Positions 49,953-59,119 of a stretch of 64,000 nt of DNA are shown here, piece by piece. The stretch covers positions 41,990 through 105,989 of the forward strand of contig NZ_JBILQK010000003.1 in assembly GCF_044373315.1 (NCBI RefSeq). The letters are read 5' to 3'. The notes below the pieces were generated by a model. That model was not told the DNA's origin and did no database searches. It saw nothing but the letters and a program-made list of their open reading frames with translations. How positions within the stretch are numbered: position 1 is the first letter of the stretch; each line of letters begins with the position of its first letter. The position numbers were made by a program, and so were the translations under genes. The stretch comes from JACDQM01 sp044373315 (GTDB lineage Bacteria > Pseudomonadota > Gammaproteobacteria > Burkholderiales > Burkholderiaceae_C).

Positions 49953-51070
49953 TGCTCTTCGACAGACGCACGCTAGCTGCTGCCCTGATGCTGGCGCCGG
50001 CGCTGGCCCTGCCGGCCGCTGAGCCGCCCCAGGGCATCAGCCGCCGCGCGCTGCGCTTCCCGCGCGATTTCGGCGCGCATGCCGACACCGGGCTGGAATG
50101 GTGGTACCTGACCGGCCTGCTGAGTGAAGGCACAGGCACAGCAGCGGACGCGCCGCGCTTCGGCTTTCAGCTGACCTTCTTCCGGCTGCGCAACCGCGAC
50201 GCGGCGGTGCAAGCCCATGCCAGCAGTCTGGCGCCGCGCCAGCTGCTGCTGGGCCATGTGGCACTGAGCCTGCTGCAGCCTGAGCAGGGACAAGCGGTGC
50301 TGCGCCATGACCAGCGCCTAGCGCGCGTTGGCGCCGGTGCGCATTTCAGCGACAGCGATTGCTCATTGCAGCTGCGCGATTGGCGCTTGCAGCGTTCAGG
50401 CGCCCCGGACGCCAGCCGCTATCTGGCCCAGCTCAACGGGCCGGGTTTCGATCTGTCGCTTGAGCTCAGCGCAGCGCTGGCGCCTGTGTTGCAAGGCGAT
50501 GGCGGCTTCTCACGCAAGGGGCCGGACGAGGCACATGCCAGCCACTACTACAGCCAGACCCAGCTTCGCGGCCCGGCGCGACTGAAACTCGATGGCAAGA
50601 CGCGGACTTTGCAAGCCAGCGCCTGGCTCGATCATGAGTGGAGCGACAGCCTGATGCCCCCCGGCGCCGTCGGCTGGGACTGGCTGGGCATCAATCTGTT
50701 GGACGGCGGCGCGCTGACCGCCTTCCGCATGCGGCACGCCGATGGCAGCACGCTGTGGGCCGGCGGCAGCTGGCGCGATGCCCAGGGCCGGGTGCGGATC
50801 TTTTCGCCGCAGGACTTGAGCTTCACGCCGCTCCGACGTTGGCGCAGCGCGCTAAGCCAGGCGGAGTACCCGGTGGAATGGCAGCTCGCCACACCGCTGG
50901 GGCTTTTGCGCCTGCGCGCCTTGGCCGATGCGCAGGAGGTCGACGCACGCAGCAGCACCGGAATGCTGTATTGGGAAGGCGCCTCTGAACTGAGGAATCA
51001 GCACAGTGGCGCGCTGGTCGGCCGCGGCTACCTGGAAATGACGGGTTACCGCCAGCCGATGGCGCTGTAA
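49952..51070 (+). CDS. AttH-like lipocalin-domain exported protein (carotenoid 1,2-hydratase-like)
   Basis: 372 aa. Signal peptide (LAAALMLAPALALPAAE). The body is the double-lipocalin AttH/CrtC fold: DTGLEWWYLTGLLS, FGFQLTFFRLRNRD, HYYSQTQLRGPARLKLDGK, SAWLDHEWSDSLMPPGAVGW and FRMRHADGSTLWAGG. The fold was first annotated as carotenoid 1,2-hydratase, but this branch lies next to ABC transporters and is thought to bind or process a hydrophobic substrate outside the inner membrane. GGAGG lies 8 bp before ATG 49952 (GTG 49949 is an alternative). It overlaps the permease stop by one base. Confidence 0.88.
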   Translation: MLFDRRTLAAALMLAPALALPAAEPPQGISRRALRFPRDFGAHADTGLEWWYLTGLLSEGTGTAADAPRFGFQLTFFRLRNRDAAVQAHASSLAPRQLLLGHVALSLLQPEQGQAVLRHDQRLARVGAGAHFSDSDCSLQLRDWRLQRSGAPDASRYLAQLNGPGFDLSLELSAALAPVLQGDGGFSRKGPDEAHASHYYSQTQLRGPARLKLDGKTRTLQASAWLDHEWSDSLMPPGAVGWDWLGINLLDGGALTAFRMRHADGSTLWAGGSWRDAQGRVRIFSPQDLSFTPLRRWRSALSQAEYPVEWQLATPLGLLRLRALADAQEVDARSSTGMLYWEGASELRNQHSGALVGRGYLEMTGYRQPMAL

Positions 51071-51094
51071 GGGCAGCCAGCCACCCGTCGCTGC

Positions 51095-52672
51095 TCAGTG
51101 GGCCCCGCCCGCATCCAACGGCGCGGCCCCCAGGCGCGCAGGCCGCTGTGTGAACCAGATCAAGGCGATCAAGCCGAGAAAGAGAAACGACGACCCCAGA
51201 AAGATGTCGTCGGCAGCCCGCGTGTAGGCCTGCTGATCGATCAGGCGGTTGATCTGCGTCCAGGCCTGCTCGGCGCTCATGCCGGCCTGCGTCAAGGCGT
51301 CAACGCTGGCCCGCGTCGCGGGGTCGCCCATCGCCAGACGTTCCACCATGTGCTGGTGGTGCAGCGCGGCGCGGCTCTCCCACAGCGTGGTGGTGACCGA
51401 CGTGCCGATCGCACCGGCCGTGATCCGCACGAAATTCGACAGCCCGGCAGCCGCCGCGATGCGGTCCGGCGGGATGCCTGACAGCGCGATGGTCGTCAGC
51501 GGAATGAAGAAGAAGGCCAGCGCCGCCCCCTGCAGCAGGGTCGGCACCATGATGGTGGCGAAATCCGTCTGCGTGGTGAAGTTGGAGCGCATCAGCAGCA
51601 CCAGCGCGAACAGCATGAAGGCCAGTGTCGTCATCACACGCGGATCGAAACGCGAGACATTGCGCCCCACCAGCGGCGACAGCAGGATGGCCAGCAGCCC
51701 CACCGGCGCCAGCGCCATCCCGGCATCGGTGGCCGTGTAACCCATCCATTGCTGCAGCCACAGCGGCAGCAGCACCACATTGCCGAAGAAAAGGCCGTAG
51801 GCCACCGAGAGCGTCAGTACGCCGAAACTGAAATTGCGCCGCGCGAACAGGCGAAGCTCCACCACCGGATGCTGGTCGGTCAGCTCCCACACCAGGAACA
51901 CCAGAAAGCCCACCAAGGCGGTGACGCCCAGCAGCTGGATCTCGCCGCTGGCAAACCAGTCCAGCTCCTTGCCCTTGTCCAGCATGATCTGGAGCGCACT
52001 GACCCAAACCACGAGCAAGGCCAGGCCCACGCCATCGATGGGCAGCTTCCTGATCTGCGTCTCGCGCTTGCGGTAGATGCCCCATGTCAGCGCTGCCGCC
52101 AGCAGGCCCACCGGCACATTGATGTAGAAGATCCAGGGCCAGGACACGGTGTCGGTGATCCAGCCGCCCAACAGCGGCCCGACCACCGGCGCCACCAGCG
52201 TCGTCACCCCCCACAGCGCCAGCGCTGTGCCGGCCTTCTCACGCGGATAGCTGGACAGCAGCAGCGTCTGCGACAGCGGAATCATCGGCCCGGCCACCAG
52301 GCCCTGCAGCACGCGGCAGGCCACCAGCATCTCCAGCGAATGCGCAAAGCCGCACAGCCAGGACGCAAGCACGAACAGCAGCACACTGGTGGTGAACAGG
52401 CGCACCGCGCCGAAGCGCTGTGTCAGCCAGCCGGTCAGCGGCACCGAGATCGCATTGGCGACACCGAAGCTGGTGATGACCCAGGTGCCCTGGGTGGCGC
52501 TGACGCCCAGATCGCCCGAGATCGCCGGCAGCGACACATTGGCGATCGAGGAATCGAGCACATTCATGAAGGTCGCCAGCGACAGCGACACCGTGCCCAG
52601 CAACAGGGCCGCGCCCTTCAGCGGCGGCGGTGTGTCCGGCGCGGCTTGGGGGCGGTTCAAGGGCTCAGCCAC
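51095..52672 (-). CDS. emrB: EmrB-type MFS multidrug exporter (DHA2, 14 TM)
   Basis: 525 aa with 14 predicted membrane segments. DHA2 hallmarks: FMNVLDSSIANVSLPAISG (TM1), WVITSFGVANAISVPLTGWL, RVLQGLVAGPMIPLSQTLLL and GPLLGGWITDTVSWPWIFYI (motif C region). The start is GTG at 52672, which overlaps the emrA stop by 8 bp; the open frame further upstream is inside emrA. It pumps drugs or toxic organics through the EmrA adaptor and the NodT-type outer-membrane channel encoded in the same operon. It converges on the AttH-like gene. Confidence 0.94.
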   Translation of the reverse strand: MAEPLNRPQAAPDTPPPLKGAALLLGTVSLSLATFMNVLDSSIANVSLPAISGDLGVSATQGTWVITSFGVANAISVPLTGWLTQRFGAVRLFTTSVLLFVLASWLCGFAHSLEMLVACRVLQGLVAGPMIPLSQTLLLSSYPREKAGTALALWGVTTLVAPVVGPLLGGWITDTVSWPWIFYINVPVGLLAAALTWGIYRKRETQIRKLPIDGVGLALLVVWVSALQIMLDKGKELDWFASGEIQLLGVTALVGFLVFLVWELTDQHPVVELRLFARRNFSFGVLTLSVAYGLFFGNVVLLPLWLQQWMGYTATDAGMALAPVGLLAILLSPLVGRNVSRFDPRVMTTLAFMLFALVLLMRSNFTTQTDFATIMVPTLLQGAALAFFFIPLTTIALSGIPPDRIAAAAGLSNFVRITAGAIGTSVTTTLWESRAALHHQHMVERLAMGDPATRASVDALTQAGMSAEQAWTQINRLIDQQAYTRAADDIFLGSSFLFLGLIALIWFTQRPARLGAAPLDAGGAH

Positions 52673-53897
52673 GACGCGCCACCACCGGGGTGGCCAGGTT
52701 GGCCCGGATGATGCGGGCCACATCGGCCTGGGCGGCCGCCTCGGCGGCACGCGCGGCATCATCGAACACTGTGGTGCTGGCCGGCGTCGCCTGGCCCTCG
52801 CTGCGTGCCGCGGCGAGCGAGGCGCCGCTTTGATCACGCACATCCACGCTGACCATCATGGACAAGCCAACACGCAGCGGATGCTCAGCCAGTTGCTGGG
52901 CATCGAGCAGGATGCGCACCGGCACACGTTGCACCACCTTGATCCAGTTGCCGGTGGCGTTCTGAGCCGGCAGCAGCGCGAACGCCGCACCGGTGCCGGC
53001 GGCCAGGCCTGCCACCCGGCCCTTGAACTCGACCTTCTCGCCATACACATCGGCCACCAAGGTGGCTGGCTGGCCGATGCGGATCGATTTGAGCTGGCCT
53101 TCCTTGAAATTGGCGTCGACCCAGGCCTGCTGTAGCCCCACCACGGCCATCAGCGGCGCGCCCGCTGCCACGCGCTGCCCCAGCTGCACGCTGCGCCGCG
53201 CCACCCAACCGTCAACAGGTGCCGGCACCACCGCCCGTTGCAGGGCAAGATGCGCTTCCCGCACCCGCGCTGCCGCCCGCTGAACGCTGGGGTGCTGCTC
53301 GACGCTCACCCCCTGCGTCAGCACGCTGCCTGCCGCCAGCTGCTCGCGCGCGGCTTGCAAGGCGGCCTGGGCCGCCGTGCCGGCGCTGCGGGTGGCGCTC
53401 AACTGCGCCTGTGCATGCTCGTACTCCTCGCGCCCCACCGCGCCACTGTCCAGCAGCGGCGCGCGACGAGCCACATCCGCTTGCAGCCGGGCCAGCTCAG
53501 CCTGGGCGCGCTGCGCCTCGGCTTGGCGAAGCTCGATCTGGGCCTGCAAGGTGCTGTTGTTGGCGTAGAGATTGCGCACCTCGCGCACAGTCTGGGCCAG
53601 ATTGCTCTGCGCCTGATCCAGCAGCACCCGCGCATCGGCCGGATCCAGGCTGACCAGGGCTTGGCCGGCTCGCACGAACTCGGTGTCATCGGCATGGATG
53701 GCGCGTACCGTGCCGCCCACCAGCGGCGTGATCTGCACGATATTGGCCTGCACATAGGCGTTGTCGGTCTTTTCGTAGTTCGAGGCCACCAGCAGCTCGT
53801 AGGCCACATAGCCCGCCGCGCCGGTGAGCACCAACAGCGACAGCAGGATCAGACCGGCTTTGCGGCGACGGTTCGGGGCAATCACGGTTTCGTTCAT
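52665..53897 (-). CDS. emrA: EmrA/HlyD-family periplasmic adaptor
   Basis: 410 aa membrane-fusion protein. One N-terminal TM (about 12-34), then the YEKTDNAYVQANIVQITPLV barrel strand, a long Ala/Gln-rich coiled-coil hairpin (about 95-205), the biotinyl-lipoyl half-motif VVPAPVDGWVARRSVQLGQ and the beta-barrel WVDANFKEGQLKSIRIGQP. It bridges EmrB and the outer-membrane factor. The C-terminal 40 residues are a less usual Ala-rich extension (DDAARAAEAAAQADVARI). ATG start at 53897, 64 bp after the outer-membrane factor gene. Confidence 0.93.
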   Translation of the reverse strand: MNETVIAPNRRRKAGLILLSLLVLTGAAGYVAYELLVASNYEKTDNAYVQANIVQITPLVGGTVRAIHADDTEFVRAGQALVSLDPADARVLLDQAQSNLAQTVREVRNLYANNSTLQAQIELRQAEAQRAQAELARLQADVARRAPLLDSGAVGREEYEHAQAQLSATRSAGTAAQAALQAAREQLAAGSVLTQGVSVEQHPSVQRAAARVREAHLALQRAVVPAPVDGWVARRSVQLGQRVAAGAPLMAVVGLQQAWVDANFKEGQLKSIRIGQPATLVADVYGEKVEFKGRVAGLAAGTGAAFALLPAQNATGNWIKVVQRVPVRILLDAQQLAEHPLRVGLSMMVSVDVRDQSGASLAAARSEGQATPASTTVFDDAARAAEAAAQADVARIIRANLATPVVARRG

Positions 53898-53961
53898 GGA
53901 AGGTTTAGGCCTAGCGGGAATTTCGTTTCAGCGGCGTGTTGATCGGTGTGTGGCGGCCTGC

Positions 53962-55395
53962 TCAGCGGCCCGCATCAGTGAAGCCGCCTCCCAGACTGCG
54001 CAGCAGGCCAGCCTGGGCCGTCAGCAGCTGCGCGCGCAGTTCGACGTCCTGGCGCTGCTGCTGCGTGGTCTGGAGCTGGGCATTCAGCACGCTCATGCGA
54101 TTGCCCAGTCCGGCCAACTGCCGCTGTTCGGCCAGGGCTTGCAGCGCGCGTGCCTGCACCAGCAACTGCGCCTGTTGCGGCTGCTGCGCATGCAGCGATC
54201 GCAGCGCCAGCAGCTGATCATTGGCGTCACGCACTGCGTCCAGCAACACGCTGTTGTACTGCGCCACCGCAGCATCGGCATCGGCCGAGGCGCCGCGCAG
54301 CTGGGCGCGCAACCGCCCGCTGTCGAACAGCGGCAGGCGCAGCGCCGGGCCGATGCCGTACTGCCGGCTGCCGGCCTCCAGCAGGCGGTCAAGGCCGATC
54401 GCATTGAATCCAGCAAAGGCCGTCAGGCTCACATTGGGATAGAACTGGGCGCGTGCCTCGTCCACCTGGTGCAGACCGGCTTCAACAAGGCGGCGAGCGA
54501 CCCGCACGTCGGGACGGCGCCCGAGCAAGTCCAAGCCGGGTTCGCCGGCCGCATCCAGCGGCAGCGCCTGTGGCAGGCCCGGTTTCAGCGTGGCCAGCGC
54601 GACCGCGGGCTGGACCGACAAGGCGGCCAGCTGGTGCCGCAGCGCGGCGGCCTGCTCGTCGAGCTGCTGACGCTGACGCTGCAGGTCCAGCAGCGGCAAC
54701 TCAGCCTGCCCTTGCGCTTGCGCGCCATCGAGGCCGGCGGCACGACGTTGCGCCATCAGGCCCAGCAGCTGCCGGTGCTGTCCGATCTGGGCATCGAGCA
54801 GCTCGGTTTGCGCCAGCACACGCGCCAAGCCGATGTAGCTGCGCGTCAGCTGCGTGGCCAGCAGCAGACGCGCCACATCGGTATCCGCTGCGGCCGCCTG
54901 CTGCCGTCCTAAGGCCGCCTCCAACGCCGCCTTGTTGCGGCCGACGAAGTCGAATTCGTAGCTCGCACCCATCTGCAGGGTGGCCGTGCTGCGCGTGCTG
55001 CCAGCGACCGGCTTGGGCACCAGACCATGCTCGGTATAGCGCTGACGCATGGCATCCAAACCCAAGCCGGTTTGCGGCAATTCAGCAGCGCCGACCGCTT
55101 CGGCGGCTGCCGCGGCTCGACGCAGCCGCGCTTCGGCCGCGGCCAGTGTGGGAGATTCGCGGAGCGCGCGGTCGATCAAGGCATTCAGCTCCGGCGCGCC
55201 AAAAGCCGTCCACCAGGCACTGACCGGCTCTGGCAGGCTGCTGCTCGCCTGCACGCCGGCCGCCTTGGCGTCCAAGGGCTGGGTGCTCTGCGGCAGCGTG
55301 GGAATGCGGGCACAGGCCGTCAGCAATGCCACCGCCGCAAGCGGCCACCAGCGGGCGCCGGCGCCGGCCCGGCGTTCAGGGTTCAAGGGTTTCAT
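53962..55395 (-). CDS. NodT-type outer-membrane efflux lipoprotein
   Basis: 477 aa TolC-like channel subunit. The lipobox ALLTAC gives acylated C28. Two outer-membrane efflux repeats follow, beginning with WWTAFGAPELNALIDRAL and ending with SVLNAQLQTTQQQRQDVEL. ATLQMGASYEFDFVGRNKAAL and LGRRPDVRVARRLVEAG are NodT-family signatures. It overlaps marR by 4 bp. It provides the outer-membrane exit for the EmrAB pump. Confidence 0.93.
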   Translation of the reverse strand: MKPLNPERRAGAGARWWPLAAVALLTACARIPTLPQSTQPLDAKAAGVQASSSLPEPVSAWWTAFGAPELNALIDRALRESPTLAAAEARLRRAAAAAEAVGAAELPQTGLGLDAMRQRYTEHGLVPKPVAGSTRSTATLQMGASYEFDFVGRNKAALEAALGRQQAAAADTDVARLLLATQLTRSYIGLARVLAQTELLDAQIGQHRQLLGLMAQRRAAGLDGAQAQGQAELPLLDLQRQRQQLDEQAAALRHQLAALSVQPAVALATLKPGLPQALPLDAAGEPGLDLLGRRPDVRVARRLVEAGLHQVDEARAQFYPNVSLTAFAGFNAIGLDRLLEAGSRQYGIGPALRLPLFDSGRLRAQLRGASADADAAVAQYNSVLLDAVRDANDQLLALRSLHAQQPQQAQLLVQARALQALAEQRQLAGLGNRMSVLNAQLQTTQQQRQDVELRAQLLTAQAGLLRSLGGGFTDAGR

Positions 55396-55892
55396 ATCGG
55401 TTCGTCGTTGGGAGCGCGGTCACGCCCTCGCAAGGCCTCGCCATTGACTACGAGGCGCTGCAGCAGCGAAATGAGCGTTCTGCACTCGGCGTCGCTGAAT
55501 CCGGTCAGAAGATCGTTGAAGATTTCGGCCAACACGACCGGTACACCGGCGGTGGCCTCCTGCCCTGCCGCAGTCAGCGACACCATCACGACACGACGGT
55601 CCTCAAGCGTGCGCTCGCGCTGGATCAGCCCTTTGGCCTGGAGCCGGTCAAGCAGGCGCGTGGCGGCGCCGGGGTCGATGTCGAGTTCAGCCGCCAACGT
55701 AGCGGCTGGCGCCGGGCCGCTCAGGCGCAGGCGTAGCAAGGGTGACCACTGGGCATGCGTCAAGCCCAGCGGCGTCAGTCGCCGGTCGCCCTGATGCACG
55801 ATGGTGGCCATCGCTCGCTTGAGCAGCCAGCCCAGGCTTTCTTCACGCCGGTAGTTGTCGGGTTGGTAGAAACGAGGCGTGACGCGGCTCAT
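55392..55892 (-). CDS. MarR-family transcriptional regulator
   Basis: 166 aa winged-helix repressor. The wHTH core is THAQWSPLLRLRLSGPAPAA, TLAAELDIDPGAATRLLDRL (recognition helix) and the wing ERTLEDRRVVMVSLTAAGQ. It is the first gene of the marR-nodT-emrA-emrB operon and most likely represses it, with relief by a phenolic or similar pump substrate. A set of AGGCAA/TTGCCT half-sites lies immediately upstream of its start codon. ATG start at 55892. Confidence 0.93.
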   Translation of the reverse strand: MSRVTPRFYQPDNYRREESLGWLLKRAMATIVHQGDRRLTPLGLTHAQWSPLLRLRLSGPAPAATLAAELDIDPGAATRLLDRLQAKGLIQRERTLEDRRVVMVSLTAAGQEATAGVPVVLAEIFNDLLTGFSDAECRTLISLLQRLVVNGEALRGRDRAPNDEPI

Positions 55893-55894
55893 GC

Positions 55895-55917
55895 AGGCAA
55901 TTTATTTGCCTAGGCAA
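55895..55917. promoter_or_regulatory. Candidate MarR operator (three AGGCAA/TTGCCT half-sites)
   Basis: AGGCAA (55895-55900), TTGCCT (55906-55911) and AGGCAA (55912-55917) form two overlapping inverted repeats, one of them a perfect 12-bp palindrome (TTGCCTAGGCAA, 55906-55917). The set lies 2 to 25 bp upstream of the marR start codon, where binding would block transcription or translation. Typical of MarR autoregulation. Confidence 0.6.
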
Positions 55918-55975
55918 TCATTGTCAAGTCAAGGTGGCCGGTGGCTCCACCCGGGCACGCGGCGTCAGGCGCAAG

Positions 55976-56788
55976 TCAACGGCTGACGAAGCTAGAACGC
56001 CCACCGACGCCGCCATCGCCGGCACGCACGCAGTTGCGCCCCTGCGACTTGGCATTGGCCAAGGCGCGGTCGGCATCGTTGACCAGTTGCGCAAGCGTCA
56101 GATGCTCGCTGCGCAAGGCGGCCACGCCGACACTGATGCTGATCGGCACCGCCTGGCCGCGCCAGTGAAAGCCCAAGCCGGCGATGCGGGCACGCAGCCG
56201 CTCGGCTACATCCAGCGCGCCCAGTGGGTCGGTATGCGGCAGAAACACCGCGAACTCCTCGCCGCCGAATCGCGCCAGAACATCCCCCTGGCGCAGCGTT
56301 TCCGCACAGGCTTCGCTGATCTCGCACAGCAGCTGGTCGCCGCAGATCGGCCCGCAGCGCTCATTGACCTGCTTGAAGTGGTCCACATCCAGCAGAAGCA
56401 GCGCGCAGCTCATCTCATAGCGCTGCGCCCGCGCCAGTTCGCGCTCGGCCAGGTCGTTGAAGTAGCGCCGGTTGTAGGCGCCGGTCAGCCCGTCCTGGTG
56501 GGCGCGCCGCGCCAGCCTGGCCTGCATGCTTTGCTGATATCGCACCAGCCGCAGCAGCAGATAGCCGAAAGAAAGGCTCAGCCCAATAGAACAGGCGCTG
56601 GCAATCGTGGCCGCGATCAGAAAGTTGCCCTGCCCGATCACACGGATCACCAGCCAGGAACAGAGCAGCGCTGACAACCAGCCGAACAGCGCCAGCAGCA
56701 GCACGGAGCGCAGCAAACCCAGGCGCTGCAACCAGTGGTCGAGCGTCGGCAGCCAGGCGGGCTGATCGATGTCGTCGAATTGCTGCAT
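55976..56788 (-). CDS. Membrane-bound diguanylate cyclase (GGDEF)
   Basis: 270 aa. Two N-terminal membrane helices (about 26-80, LLRSVLLLALFGWLSALLCSW and FLIAATIASACSIGLSL) and a GGDEF domain with active site GGEEF (175-179). The inhibitory I-site RxxD (R166-D169) is intact exactly five residues before it, so product inhibition is expected. DGLTGAYNRRYF and SISVGVA are further GGDEF motifs. It makes cyclic-di-GMP. I prefer ATG 56788; GTG 56812, eight codons upstream, is possible. It lies upstream of the MarR operon with an 83-bp gap that holds the operator. Confidence 0.9.
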   Translation of the reverse strand: MQQFDDIDQPAWLPTLDHWLQRLGLLRSVLLLALFGWLSALLCSWLVIRVIGQGNFLIAATIASACSIGLSLSFGYLLLRLVRYQQSMQARLARRAHQDGLTGAYNRRYFNDLAERELARAQRYEMSCALLLLDVDHFKQVNERCGPICGDQLLCEISEACAETLRQGDVLARFGGEEFAVFLPHTDPLGALDVAERLRARIAGLGFHWRGQAVPISISVGVAALRSEHLTLAQLVNDADRALANAKSQGRNCVRAGDGGVGGRSSFVSR

Positions 56789-56929
56789 GGCCTCGGTACT
56801 GCTGGAAAGCACCTATTCGAACACAGAGCGGCGATCCCGCAGGGCCCCCTGCACACCGGCTTGACAGATGCCATTCAACACGCCCCAGCCGCAGCGCGAG
56901 CCCCTACTGCACTGCGTACACTGCGCGCG

Positions 56930-58732
56930 ATGAAGCCCAGCGCCACCGACTCTTCCAGCCCCACCCGCGCCGGCCCACGGTCGCTCAGCGGACTGCTGCC
57001 CTTTCTGAAGCCCTACCGCGCCCGAATCGCGCTGGCCGGCCTGTTTCTGCTGCTGGCCGCACTGACCACGCTGGTGTTCCCCTTGGCGCTGAAGTCGCTG
57101 ATCGACCAGGGCCTGGTGGCCACTGACCCGGGCGAGCGGGTGATGGCGCTGCGCGAGCACTTCCTGGCGCTGTTCGGCGTTGGTGCGGCGCTCGGCCTGT
57201 TCTCGGCCGCACGCTTTTACGTGGTCACCTGGCTGGGCGAGCGCGTCACCGCCGATCTGCGCAATGCGGTCTATGCCCATGTGCTGCGCCAGAGCCCGGA
57301 GTTCTTCGAAACCACGCAGACCGGCGAAGTGCTGAGCCGCATCACCACCGACACCACCGTGGTGCAGACGGTGGTCGGGGCCAGCCTGTCGATGGGGCTG
57401 CGCAATGCGGTGATGGGCGTCGGCGCGCTGATCATGCTGATCGCCACCAACCCGCTGGTGATGGTGCAGGTGCTGGGCATCCTGGTGCTGGTGGTGCTGC
57501 CCACCCTGGCCTTTGGCCGGCGCGTGCGCAAGCTCAGCCGCGCCAGCCAGGACCGAGTGGCCGACACCAGCGCGATTGCCTCAGAGGTGCTGAACGCCGT
57601 CAGCGTGGTGCAGAGCTACACGCAGGAAGCGGCCGAGACGCGGCGCTTCCGCCTGGCTACTGAGGGCGCTTTCGACACCGCCAAGCGCCGCACGCAGGTC
57701 CGCTCCGGCCTGGTCGCCTTTGTCATCACCGCCACCTTCGGCGCGCTGCTGTGGGGCCTGTACCAGGGCACGCAGGCGGTGATCGCCGGCCAGATCAGCG
57801 CCGGCCATCTAGGCCAGACCGTGGTCTATGTGATCCTGCTGGTCAGCAGCGTGGCCGTGCTGGCCGAGGTCTGGGGCGATGTGCTGCGTGCTGCCGGTGC
57901 CACTGAGCGCCTGATGGAGCTGCTGGAGACGCGCTCACCAGTGGCCGAGGCGCCGGACGCCGTGCCGCTGCCGGCGCTGCCGCATGGCGCCTCGGTGCAG
58001 ATCGAAGGCCTGCGCTTTCACTACCCGTCGCGCCCGGACCAGGCCGCGCTGAGCGACTTCAGCCTCAGCGTGGAACCCGGCGAGACGGTGGCCCTGGTGG
58101 GGCCCAGCGGCGCGGGCAAGAGTACGGTGTTCCAGCTGCTGCTGCGCTTCTATGACGCGCAGTCGGGCAGCATCCAGCTCAATGGCCAGCCGCTGCGCCA
58201 GCTCTCACTGCAATCGCTGCGGCACGCCATCGCTCTGGTGCCGCAGGACAGCGTGGTGTTCTCGGCCGATGCGATGGAAAACATCCGCTACGGCAGACCC
58301 GAAGCCAGCGACGAGGAAGTTATCGCCGCCGCCAAGGCCGCCTTCGCGCACGACTTCCTGATGCAGCTGCCGCAAGGCTACCAAACCTTTCTGGGCGAGC
58401 GCGGGGTGCGCCTGTCCGGCGGCCAGCGCCAGCGCATCGCGATTGCCCGCGCCATCCTGAAGAACCCGCCGCTGCTGCTGCTGGACGAAGCCACCAGCGC
58501 CTTGGATGCCGAAAGCGAGCGCATGGTGCAGGCCGCGCTGGAACATGCGATGCAAGGCCGCAGCAGCCTGGTGATCGCCCACCGTCTGTCCACCGTGCAG
58601 CGGGCCGACCGCATCGTCGTGATGGAGCAAGGCCGGATCGTCGAACAAGGCACGCATGCCGATCTGCTGGCACGCGGCGGGCTCTATGCGCGACTTGCGA
58701 CCTTGCAGTTCGATGACAGCAAGGGCGAATAG
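56930..58732 (+). CDS. ABC exporter, fused membrane and ATPase domains (MsbA/LmrA-like)
   Basis: 600 aa half-transporter. Six TM segments (about 20-315) with the coupling-helix region LSRASQDRVADTSAIASEVL, then the nucleotide-binding domain: Walker A GPSGAGKST, Q-loop LVPQDSVVFS, signature LSGGQRQRIAIARAI, Walker B LLLLDEATSALD and switch histidine IAHRLSTVQRADR. It forms a homodimer that exports lipids or drugs. ATG at 56930 gives the short hydrophilic N-terminus usual for the family. It is divergent from the diguanylate cyclase. Confidence 0.93.
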   Translation: MKPSATDSSSPTRAGPRSLSGLLPFLKPYRARIALAGLFLLLAALTTLVFPLALKSLIDQGLVATDPGERVMALREHFLALFGVGAALGLFSAARFYVVTWLGERVTADLRNAVYAHVLRQSPEFFETTQTGEVLSRITTDTTVVQTVVGASLSMGLRNAVMGVGALIMLIATNPLVMVQVLGILVLVVLPTLAFGRRVRKLSRASQDRVADTSAIASEVLNAVSVVQSYTQEAAETRRFRLATEGAFDTAKRRTQVRSGLVAFVITATFGALLWGLYQGTQAVIAGQISAGHLGQTVVYVILLVSSVAVLAEVWGDVLRAAGATERLMELLETRSPVAEAPDAVPLPALPHGASVQIEGLRFHYPSRPDQAALSDFSLSVEPGETVALVGPSGAGKSTVFQLLLRFYDAQSGSIQLNGQPLRQLSLQSLRHAIALVPQDSVVFSADAMENIRYGRPEASDEEVIAAAKAAFAHDFLMQLPQGYQTFLGERGVRLSGGQRQRIAIARAILKNPPLLLLDEATSALDAESERMVQAALEHAMQGRSSLVIAHRLSTVQRADRIVVMEQGRIVEQGTHADLLARGGLYARLATLQFDDSKGE

Positions 58733-59119
58733 CCGTCTCTTGCTTGTGGCCCGTCCGGGCCAGCCCTGGCGGCCCTTCGAGCGCTGCCTGCGGCTTGGCC
58801 GCGATTGAGACTGGCCTCCGTCTTTGCGCCGCTGCTCAGCACGTGCCTCACCGCCCTGCCCAGCCTTGCCGGGCGGGCATTGCCGCGGCTTAAGTCGGAG
58901 GCTGAGGCATGGATTTGAGCCAACATATTGCCACCGCATGCGGATTTACCTTGGCTGGGCAGCCGGGATGTCTCCTTTATGCTCCAAAGCATCGCTCGGC
59001 TCGTCTGCGCTGCGTCCTTGTTTCTCGATCGGCGCGGGTACAGCCGCTGGGCGGCTGAAGGGATGGCTGAATTGGCGGGATTCATGGCGTCGGCGAAGCA
59101 AGGCTGTGTCTGGTCGGTG
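58733..59119. other. 387-bp non-coding gap upstream of the propeller kinase
   Basis: I see no gene with family similarity here, no tRNA and no convincing terminator. Several ATG codons in frame with the downstream kinase occur from 58979 onward, so part of this stretch could be coding if one of them is the true start. It most likely holds the kinase promoter. Confidence 0.4.

Noticed and set aside
51749..54912. Plus-strand frames of 320 and 362 aa opposite the efflux operon
   Set aside because: Gln/His/Arg-rich reverse readings of emrB and the NodT gene, no motifs.
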